This document shows positions 1 through 5,246 of a DNA stretch of 10,475 bases, one piece after another. Numbering within the stretch: position 1 is the first letter of the stretch; every line of letters starts with the position of its first letter. Made by a program: the position numbers and the translations under genes. This stretch comes from Actinomycetes bacterium (GTDB lineage Bacteria; Actinomycetota; Thermoleophilia; Solirubrobacterales; 70-9). The stretch lies in the NCBI GenBank assembly GCA_023434465.1, contig JAEYSQ010000099.1, forward strand, positions 1 through 10,475, read 5' to 3'. The notes beneath the pieces are model-generated. The model saw nothing but the letters and a program-made list of their open reading frames with translations, was not told the origin of the DNA and ran no database searches.

Positions 1-384
1 CTCCGCAAGGACCCGAAACCGGTCGACCGGAAGAAGCCGAAGGTCAAGGTCCGCACGCTAGGTCGGCCCAGCCTCAGGGGCCTGGTCAAGAAGGGGCAGC
101 CCTTCATGCTCGAGATCGCCGACGAGAGCCATCCGGTTGAAATCGAAGCGAAACTGATCGCACCGCTGAAGCGGCCCCGGCGCCGCGGATCGAGACAGGT
201 GACGATCGGCCGACGCAGGCTGAAGGTCGGCAAGTCCGGCCGCAAACGAATCCGGATGACCGTAAAGCCGAACTACCGGAAGCGCCTTCGCCAGCGTCAG
301 GTCGCGCAGGCCCGGCTGGTCGTGGTCGCCACGGATGCCGCGGGCAACCGCAACCGGGTAGTGAAGCCGGTCAGCTTCAGGTGA
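1..384 (+). CDS. Partial CDS: basic C-terminal end of a surface-type protein
   Basis: The frame is open from the first base of the window and ends at TGA 382-384, so this is the last 127 residues of a longer protein whose start lies to the left. The fragment is strikingly basic, with many Lys and Arg, including an RPRRRG run near residues 58-63. It has the alternating hydrophobic pattern of beta-sandwich domains and ends in ARLVVVATDAAGNRNRVV, close to the ATDAAGN-type closing strand common in Ig-like or bacterial surface-repeat domains. From this I infer an extracellular or cell-wall-associated beta-rich domain, without naming a family. The next gene, a secreted nuclease, begins 13 bases downstream on the same strand, so the two are probably co-transcribed. 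No catalytic motif is visible. The coding call is firm; the function is unknown. Confidence 0.75.
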   Translation, partial: LRKDPKPVDRKKPKVKVRTLGRPSLRGLVKKGQPFMLEIADESHPVEIEAKLIAPLKRPRRRGSRQVTIGRRRLKVGKSGRKRIRMTVKPNYRKRLRQRQVAQARLVVVATDAAGNRNRVVKPVSFR

Positions 385-397
385 GGCAGGCCGGTCG

Positions 398-1327
398 GTG
401 AGCATCGGCAGCCAGCCGCGCCGACTTGCGGCCGCCGCCGGTTGTCTGCTTGCCTTCGCGGCCGGCTGCGGTACCGAGTCAGACGATGGCGGCAACGAAC
501 TTTCCCCTCAAGGAAGTTCGGCGCAGGTCACGCCCGGGGAGCGCGCCGAAGCCCGGGCGGAACGGATCGCCGACCGCCGTGACGCGAAGCGGAGAGCTCG
601 GCTGGCCCGTGCCGAGGCGAGGCGAGAAGCACGGGAGGCCAGAGCCCGGGCAAGCAGGGCCGCGCGAAAAGCCCGAGCCAGTGAACGACGGATCCGGGTC
701 AGGGCGAGAGCGCTGGCCCAGCGCGGTGGCGATGTAAATTGCGGCGACTTCGCCAGCCAGGGGAGAGCGCAGCTCTACCTGCTCAGCGGCGATCCTTTCG
801 GTCTGGACGGCGACGGTGACGGCATCGCCTGCGCCGATCTGCCCTGCCCATGCCGGGACGCGGCCGGTGGCAACTCGGAAAGCGGAGAAACTTCGGCGGC
901 CGAGCCGCCCCGGAAGTTCCATGGAACCGTGGTCGACGTGGCCGACGGAGACACTCTCGACGTAACCACTCCTTCCGGCGCGGTCGAAACCGTGAGGGTC
1001 ATCGGAATCGACACACCCGAGGTCTTCGGCGGCAGCGAATGCGGAGGTCCGGCCGCCTCGGCCGCGATGAAACGGCTCGCCACGGGCCGGCAGGTAAAGG
1101 TCACCTCCGATCCCACCCAGGATCGACGCGACCACTACGGCCGGCTCCTCGCCTACATCGATGACGGAAGCCGGGACCTCGGCTACACCCTGGTCAAACG
1201 CGGCCTTGCCGCCGCCTACCCCTATGACGGCCCGTTTCTTCGCTACCCCCGCTACCGCAACGCTGACCGCCAGGCCCGCAATCAGGCCCGCGGAAGCTGG
1301 AAGAACTGCGACATCTCACCCGGCTGA
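398..1327 (+). CDS. Secreted lipoprotein nuclease: excalibur module plus SNase-like (thermonuclease) domain
   Basis: This 309-residue protein is a predicted exported nuclease. The GTG start at 398 leads into a short signal peptide with a lipobox (AFAAGC, Cys24 lipidated). Residues about 47-108 are an Ala/Arg/Glu-rich, probably helical spacer. Residues about 112-152 form an excalibur-type calcium-binding module, with Cys115, the DGDGDGIAC loop around 137-145, and Cys150/Cys152. The staphylococcal-nuclease-like domain spans about 173-305. Its catalytic set is intact by comparison with Staphylococcus SNase: Asp183 and Asp185 in DGDT, Arg200, Asp205 and Glu208 in VRVIGIDTPE, and Arg249 in HYGRLLAYI. 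Single- or double-stranded nucleic acid hydrolysis at the outer membrane face or wall, with Ca2+, is the family role. The excalibur module precedes the nuclease, the reverse of the usual order. A GAGG at 383-386 is a possible but distant ribosome site. The last 12 bases overlap the convergent DUF167 gene. Confidence 0.9.
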   Translation: MSIGSQPRRLAAAAGCLLAFAAGCGTESDDGGNELSPQGSSAQVTPGERAEARAERIADRRDAKRRARLARAEARREAREARARASRAARKARASERRIRVRARALAQRGGDVNCGDFASQGRAQLYLLSGDPFGLDGDGDGIACADLPCPCRDAAGGNSESGETSAAEPPRKFHGTVVDVADGDTLDVTTPSGAVETVRVIGIDTPEVFGGSECGGPAASAAMKRLATGRQVKVTSDPTQDRRDHYGRLLAYIDDGSRDLGYTLVKRGLAAAYPYDGPFLRYPRYRNADRQARNQARGSWKNCDISPG

Positions 1328-1570
1328 AGGCAGCTCCACCACCTTGTCGCGGGAAGCTTCGCCCTGGACGATCCGGATCTTTGATTTCGGGACCCTGAAC
1401 TCTTTGGCGAGGACGACGATCAGCGCCTTGTTGGCTTTGCCGTCGACCGGTGGGGCGGTGACCCGGACCTGAAGGACCTGATCGCCGGTGGCCGGATCCT
1501 CCCGGTAGCCCGCGATCTCGGTCTTCGAGGCTTTGGGCTGGAGGCGGACACGGACGCGTCGTCTGCTCAT
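1316..1570 (-). CDS. DUF167 / YggU-family protein
   Basis: This 84-residue protein matches the small DUF167 (YggU) family in length and signature. The conserved core is VTAPPVDGKANKALI (residues 37-51), followed by LAKEFRVPKSKIRIVQG (54-70) and the closing SRDKVVEL. The family adopts a compact alpha/beta fold; its biochemical role is not established. The N terminus is basic (SRRRVRVRL). It starts at ATG 1570, 31 bases after the stop of the VWA-protein gene on the same strand, so it is probably the third gene of a moxR-VWA-DUF167 operon. A small hairpin with an AAGG in its loop sits directly in front of the start. The 3' end overlaps the convergent nuclease gene by 12 bases. Family assignment is firm; function is open. 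Confidence 0.92.
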   Translation of the reverse strand: MSRRRVRVRLQPKASKTEIAGYREDPATGDQVLQVRVTAPPVDGKANKALIVVLAKEFRVPKSKIRIVQGEASRDKVVELPSAG

Positions 1571-1572
1571 GC

Positions 1573-1590
1573 GGCGGACCTTACTCCGCC
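1573..1590 (-). promoter_or_regulatory. Hairpin presenting a ribosome-site-like loop before the DUF167 start
   Basis: On the minus strand GGCGGA pairs perfectly with TCCGCC around the six-base loop GTAAGG, and the ATG at 1570 follows two bases later. The AGG in the loop lies about eight bases from the start codon, a normal Shine-Dalgarno distance. The hairpin could present or modulate the ribosome site, or be chance in GC-rich DNA. On the plus strand it forms the same stem but is not followed by a T run. Confidence 0.25.
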
Positions 1591-1601
1591 TTCGGCTGCG
1601 G

Positions 1602-3032
1602 CTAGTAGCGGTGACCGGAGGTGTACTTGCGGGCCGAGGAGTGGGCGGCGTCCACCTTGCCGGAGGCGACTACGTCGACGAACTGTTCGAGGTGCTCGGT
1701 CTTCCAGCATTCGAAAGCTCCGTCGCAGAACGGGGTGTAGGCGCTCATCACCGAATCACCGTAGTTCCAGTAGAGCTCCGGTTCCGGATTGAGCCAGAAA
1801 GTCCGGTTGGCACGGTCCGCCACGCGGGCGAAGGCATCCTCGGCCGGCGGACGACCGTTGGTCCGGGCGTCGCCCAGCACGATCACGGTCGAGCGCGGCC
1901 CGAGATCGGCGGAAGCATCCGCATAAAACTCGTTCCACACCCGGCCATAATCGGTGTACCCGGAGACGTCGGCTACGCCCCCGGTCGAAGTGATCTTTTC
2001 GGCGATCGTCGTGAAATCCCGTTCGTCTTCAAAGACATGGGTCACCTCGGAGATGCGTTCGATGAAGACGAAACTTCGCAGCTTGCGGAACGAGTCATGC
2101 AGGGCGTGGAGCACCGAAAGGAAGAAGGTCGAGGCGGAACTGACCGAGGTCGAGACGTCACAGAGCACGTAGATCTCGGGCTTGCGCGGGCGACGCGGCC
2201 GGTACTTCAGGTTCAGCGGCACGCCGCCGGTTTCCAGGGAGGAACGCATCGTTCGCCTCACGTCCACGGTCCGGCCGCGCTTGGCGCCGCGAGGGTCGTG
2301 ACCGAGCGTCGCCAGGCGCCGTTTCATCTGGGTTACCGCCTTGTGGACCGCAGCGAGGTCCTGCGCGCCCCGCATCGGCAGGGCGCGGTTCAGGTCGGAG
2401 AGCGGACGGGCGGGAGGCAACTGACCCTGTCGCTGGATCTGTTGACGCTGAAGTTCCCGCCGCAGTTGCCTTTCGAAACGGGAGATCTGATCACGGTCGA
2501 GCCGCCCTCCCTCGCCCTCGACGTCGCCCCCTGTGTCGGTGGAGGGGGTGAGGCCGAGTCCGCGGCGGATGCGCTGCATGTCGACGCCGACGACGCCCGA
2601 GCTCTCGCCCTGACGGCCGAAAGCCTCGATTGCCAGCCGGGCGAGCTCGTTCATCGCCGATTCGTCCCCGTCGGCGATCGCCTGGCGGATCGCTTCGGCC
2701 AGGGCCTCCATGCTGAGTTCGTCGCGGGCAGCCTCGGAGAGCTGAGCGGAACGGCCCTCACCACCTTCGGGCGAGAACTCGAGTGCGGCTTCCTCGGTGG
2801 CCCGGAAGAAGTGACGGTCGAAAACGAGGTCGAAGACCTCCCGATCCTTCGGCGACTTGGCTACCGTCGTCGCCAGCGCCTCCTTGAAATCGACCGGCGA
2901 ACTCCAGGGCACGATTTCCAGGGCGTGAAACGCGTCCTGGATTTCCGACGTTCCTACCCGCACACCCTCGGAACGAAGCTCCTCGCAGAAAGCGAGGATC
3001 TGTTCAGCTATTCCTGAGGGTGTCTCGCCCAT
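1602..3032 (-). CDS. CoxE-like VWA-domain protein, partner of the MoxR ATPase
   Basis: This 476-residue protein has a C-terminal von Willebrand A domain of the CoxE type (about residues 285-460). The metal-ion-dependent adhesion site is complete: DVSTS at 292-296, Thr360 in SGYTDYG, and Asp388 in VLGDARTNGR, the last being typical of CoxE-family VWA proteins. The N-terminal part (1-280) is helical and charged, with an acidic stretch near 165-180 followed by a Gln/Arg-rich helix (181-204). Such proteins act with MoxR AAA+ ATPases as metal-insertion or maturation chaperones in the cytoplasm, as with CoxD/CoxE and CO dehydrogenase; the client here is unknown. I chose ATG 3032, 13 bases after the moxR stop. 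The longer in-frame reading, with a TTG at 3137, would overlap moxR by 92 bases and adds a low-complexity Pro/Ala/Arg extension that is only the antisense-frame shadow. No strong Shine-Dalgarno precedes 3032, so coupling to moxR is likely. Confidence 0.88.
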   Translation of the reverse strand: MGETPSGIAEQILAFCEELRSEGVRVGTSEIQDAFHALEIVPWSSPVDFKEALATTVAKSPKDREVFDLVFDRHFFRATEEAALEFSPEGGEGRSAQLSEAARDELSMEALAEAIRQAIADGDESAMNELARLAIEAFGRQGESSGVVGVDMQRIRRGLGLTPSTDTGGDVEGEGGRLDRDQISRFERQLRRELQRQQIQRQGQLPPARPLSDLNRALPMRGAQDLAAVHKAVTQMKRRLATLGHDPRGAKRGRTVDVRRTMRSSLETGGVPLNLKYRPRRPRKPEIYVLCDVSTSVSSASTFFLSVLHALHDSFRKLRSFVFIERISEVTHVFEDERDFTTIAEKITSTGGVADVSGYTDYGRVWNEFYADASADLGPRSTVIVLGDARTNGRPPAEDAFARVADRANRTFWLNPEPELYWNYGDSVMSAYTPFCDGAFECWKTEHLEQFVDVVASGKVDAAHSSARKYTSGHRY

Positions 3033-3045
3033 CGGACCGTTCGGC

Positions 3046-3987
3046 TCAGCCCGAGCCGTTCGGGGAGGTGCCGCTGGCCGCGCCGTTGCCTGGGCCGCCT
3101 CCGAGCCGCGGCACGATCTTTTCGGCGACGAGGTCAAGGTCGGTGCGGTGTTTGATGATGATCGACAGCGACTCGCGGAAGGTCTTCTCGTCGATGTTGT
3201 CGGCGCCCATCAGGATCAGGGTCCGGGCCCAGTCGATCGCTTCGGCAATCGACGGCGGCTTTTTCAGGTCGAGCTCGCGAACCATGTCGATCACCTCGAC
3301 CAGACGGCCGGCGAGAGCCTCGTCAATTTCCGGTGCATGCAGCCGGATGATCTCGATCTCGCGCTCCCGGTCCGGGTAATCGAGCCACAGGTAGAGGCAG
3401 CGGCGCTTCAGAGCTTCGGTCAGTTCACGCGAGTTGTTCGAAGTGAGCAGCACGATCGGATGAGTGGTGGCCCCGATGCGTCCCATCTCCGGGATCGTGA
3501 TCTGGAAATCGGAAAGCAGTTCGAGCAGCATCGCCTCGAACTCCTGATCGGTCTTGTCGATCTCGTCGATCAGCAGCACGACAGGATCCGGATTGGCGAT
3601 CGCCTTCATCAGGGGCCGCTCGAGCAGAAACTCCTCGGTGAAGATCTCGCCCATCCCGACTGGTCCGGAATCCTCGTCCTGAACCGAGGCGGTCGCCTGG
3701 ATCTGCAGAAGCTGCTTGCGGTAATTCCACTCGTAGAGGGCCTTCGCTTCGTCGAGTCCCTCGTAGCACTGAAGCCTGACCAGTTCGCGTCCGGTCGAGC
3801 GGGAGAGGGCTTTGGCGAGTTCGGTCTTGCCGACCCCGGCCGGGCCCTCTACCAGCACCGGTTTGCCGAGGCGCTGGGCGAGGAAGGCGATCAACGCGGT
3901 CGAGTCATCGGCCAGATAGGCCGCATTGCGCAGGGCGTCGGCGACTTCAGCGGGACTTTCGGGAAGGGTCTGGGGGGTTGCTGCCAT
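3046..3987 (-). CDS. MoxR-family AAA+ ATPase (CoxD-like)
   Basis: This 313-residue protein is a MoxR-type AAA+ ATPase. Walker A is GPAGVGKT (residues 48-55), Walker B is VLLIDEID (137-144), sensor 1 is in LLTSNNSRE (about 180-188), and the arginine pair in LKRRC (195-196) is the arginine-finger region. The segment LKKPPSIAEAIDWARTL (241-257) is characteristic of the CoxD-like subgroup. It ends in a flexible Gly/Asn/Ser tail. MoxR ATPases use ATP hydrolysis with a VWA partner to remodel or activate metalloenzymes; the CoxE-like partner follows 13 bases downstream. I place the start at ATG 3987. A GTG at 4035 would add 16 residues and abut the divergent PPK2 start, leaving no room for promoters. 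No ribosome site is visible before 3987; a TATTGT six bases upstream suggests a leaderless transcript. The ATPase call is firm; the client is unknown. Confidence 0.92.
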   Translation of the reverse strand: MAATPQTLPESPAEVADALRNAAYLADDSTALIAFLAQRLGKPVLVEGPAGVGKTELAKALSRSTGRELVRLQCYEGLDEAKALYEWNYRKQLLQIQATASVQDEDSGPVGMGEIFTEEFLLERPLMKAIANPDPVVLLIDEIDKTDQEFEAMLLELLSDFQITIPEMGRIGATTHPIVLLTSNNSRELTEALKRRCLYLWLDYPDREREIEIIRLHAPEIDEALAGRLVEVIDMVRELDLKKPPSIAEAIDWARTLILMGADNIDEKTFRESLSIIIKHRTDLDLVAEKIVPRLGGGPGNGAASGTSPNGSG

Positions 3988-3993
3988 GTCTGG

Positions 3994-3999
3994 ACAATA
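3994..3999 (-). promoter_or_regulatory. Possible -10 element for a leaderless moxR transcript
   Basis: TATTGT on the minus strand ends six bases before the ATG at 3987, the spacing expected if transcription starts at or next to the start codon. It matches four of six consensus -10 bases. No convincing -35 is seen at 16-18 bases. The absence of a Shine-Dalgarno sequence fits a leaderless message, which is common in high-GC actinomycetes. This is suggestive only. Confidence 0.25.
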
Positions 4000-4023
4000 C
4001 GACGACCGGCTTTCCGTTGGCGC

Positions 4024-4029
4024 GATAAT
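4024..4029 (+). promoter_or_regulatory. Possible -10 element for a leaderless ppk2 transcript
   Basis: GATAAT matches five of six bases of the TATAAT consensus and ends eight bases before the ATG at 4038, so the predicted transcript start falls at or within two bases of the start codon. No Shine-Dalgarno sequence lies in the short stretch between. A TGGACA at 3991-3996 resembles a -35 but the spacing of about 27 bases is too long. It is the best -10-like hexamer in the 50-base divergent gap. Confidence 0.35.
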
Positions 4030-4037
4030 GGGCACAC

Positions 4038-4793
4038 ATGGGACGCCTCGATGAAGTTGACCTCTCGCTCAAGTACTCGAAAGACGAGGGCGAAGAAAGG
4101 CTGGCCGAAGTCCAGAGCCGGGTCGCAGCCCTGCGCCTGGCGATCGGTGGCCAGATCGGTTCCGGACAGCTCGGGCCGCCGGTCTGCGTGATCTTCGAAG
4201 GCTGGGACGCATCGGGCAAAGGCGGGGCGATCAAACGGCTCGTCTATCCGATGGACCCCAGGCATGTGAGGGTCGCCCAGTTTGCCGCCCCGACCGAAGA
4301 CGAAAAGCGTCACCACTTTCTCTGGCGGTTCTGGCCAGCGCTTCCGGGCTGGGGCGGGATGGGGGTTTTCGACCGTTCCTGGTACGGAAGGGTCCTGGTC
4401 GAACGGGTCGAGGGATTGGCCACCAACGAGGAGTGGAAACGCTCCTACCGGGAGATTCGCAACTTCGAGAACGCGTTGACCGACGAGGGCACGGTTCTGG
4501 TCAAGCTCTGGCTGCATCTTTCCGCGAAAGAGCAGCTGAAACGATTCGAAGCCCGGGCCGACGACCCACTGAAGCAGTGGAAGTTAACCGACGAGGATTG
4601 GCGCAACCGCGAAAAGCGTCTGCTCTACGAGGAGGCGGTCGAGCAGATGTTCGAGAAGACTTCGACCGAGGAAGCGCCCTGGACGATCATTCCCGCCGAG
4701 AACAAGCGTTACGCCCGGGTGGCCGTCATCGAGACCGTCATCGGGGCAATGGAAGACGGCCTGAAGCGTTGGGGTATTCCCCTCCCCGAATAA
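4038..4793 (+). CDS. ppk2: PPK2-family polyphosphate kinase (polyphosphate:AMP phosphotransferase-like)
   Basis: This 251-residue protein carries all PPK2 hallmarks. They are the Walker A region FEGWDASGKGGAIKRL (53-68, with Asp57, Gly60 and Lys61), the lid segment with FAAPTEDEKRHHFLWRFW (82-99), and Walker B FDRSWYGRVLVERV (111-124, with Asp112). The downstream DDPLKQWKLTDEDWRNREK (175-193) and PWTIIPAENKRYARV (214-228) blocks are also conserved. PPK2 enzymes move phosphate between polyphosphate and nucleotides in the cytoplasm. The wording of these motifs is closest to the AMP-phosphorylating (PAP, class II) branch, although PAP proteins carry two such domains and this has one, so substrate preference (AMP, ADP or other NMP/NDP) is inferred. 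The N-terminal helix (1-36) is short, consistent with a minimal single-domain enzyme. The start at ATG 4038 lacks a clear ribosome site and may be leaderless. It is a single-gene unit between a divergent and a convergent neighbour. Confidence 0.93.
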   Translation: MGRLDEVDLSLKYSKDEGEERLAEVQSRVAALRLAIGGQIGSGQLGPPVCVIFEGWDASGKGGAIKRLVYPMDPRHVRVAQFAAPTEDEKRHHFLWRFWPALPGWGGMGVFDRSWYGRVLVERVEGLATNEEWKRSYREIRNFENALTDEGTVLVKLWLHLSAKEQLKRFEARADDPLKQWKLTDEDWRNREKRLLYEEAVEQMFEKTSTEEAPWTIIPAENKRYARVAVIETVIGAMEDGLKRWGIPLPE

Positions 4794-4806
4794 CCGCAAC
4801 CGGACC

Positions 4807-4820
4807 CGGCGCATACGCCG
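4807..4820. terminator. Weak hairpin between convergent ppk2 and the Cys-cluster gene
   Basis: CGGCG and CGCCG pair perfectly around a CATA loop in the 48-base gap between two convergent genes. The stem is only five base pairs and neither strand has a following T run. The position suits a bidirectional terminator, but a stem this short is expected by chance in GC-rich DNA. Confidence 0.22.
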
Positions 4821-4841
4821 ACCCCGCCCCGGCAACAGCAG

Positions 4842-5246
4842 TTACTCAAGAGGGATGTCGGTGACCCGGGGCGCGGCGGGCTCGGAAGGATCCTGCCGGG
4901 GCGGCTGCTGGTTCGAACTCGCTCCGGTCCCACTCGACTTTTCCGCATAAGCGTCGAGGAACGCCTTGAAGACGCCAAGTGCCTCGTGCTGGATTGATTC
5001 GGCCTGCTGCTTCAGCTCCGGCGAAACCGTGTGGCGGAAAAGCTCGGCCGAGCGGCAGATCGGGCACCACTCGAGACATCCCTCGGCGTGCCGGGCAGTT
5101 TCATCGTCACCGGAACCGGGTTCGTGTTTCCCGCTGGTACCTGTTTCTGGATTTGAATCCGTCCGTCCGGCCCGGGACTGTGAAAACTGGCCCCAGAAAC
5201 GGTCGGCGCCAGGGCCGGTTTCGGTCTGTTCAGGATTCTTCGGCAT
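4842..5246 (-). CDS. Small protein with a His/Cys cluster, coupled to the ArsA-type ATPase
   Basis: This 134-residue protein is unrecognised beyond its layout. The N-terminal third (1-52) is hydrophilic and low in complexity, rich in Gly, Ser, Thr and Glu. A central cluster, His53, Cys57, Cys61 and Cys64 (HAEGCLEWCPICR), has the spacing of a small zinc- or metal-binding knuckle. It is followed by an amphipathic helix (about 74-102) and a Pro/Gln-rich disordered tail. There is no signal peptide. Small proteins with a WCPxC-type motif next to ArsA-type ATPases are, as I recall, found in other actinomycetes; I cannot check this here. I chose ATG 5246 because a GAGGA lies about five bases upstream. 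The longer open frame to 5351 is the shadow of arsA. The gene overlaps the 3' end of arsA by 17 bases, so translation is likely coupled. A partner or adaptor of the ATPase is an inference. Confidence 0.8.
   Translation of the reverse strand: MPKNPEQTETGPGADRFWGQFSQSRAGRTDSNPETGTSGKHEPGSGDDETARHAEGCLEWCPICRSAELFRHTVSPELKQQAESIQHEALGVFKAFLDAYAEKSSGTGASSNQQPPRQDPSEPAAPRVTDIPLE

Noticed and set aside
1321..1335. Short hairpin at the nuclease/DUF167 convergent overlap as a terminator
   Set aside because: GCTG and CAGC around AAGG give only four firm base pairs with no T run; too weak to call.
1533..3017. Plus-strand open frame of about 490 codons opposite the VWA gene
   Set aside because: It is antisense to a gene with clear MIDAS and CoxE motifs; long antisense frames are expected from strong G/C third-position bias, and the translation shows no recognisable domain.
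3148..4191. Plus-strand open frame of about 350 codons opposite moxR and running into ppk2
   Set aside because: It is antisense to intact Walker A, Walker B and sensor motifs and then out of frame with PPK2; no domain is seen.
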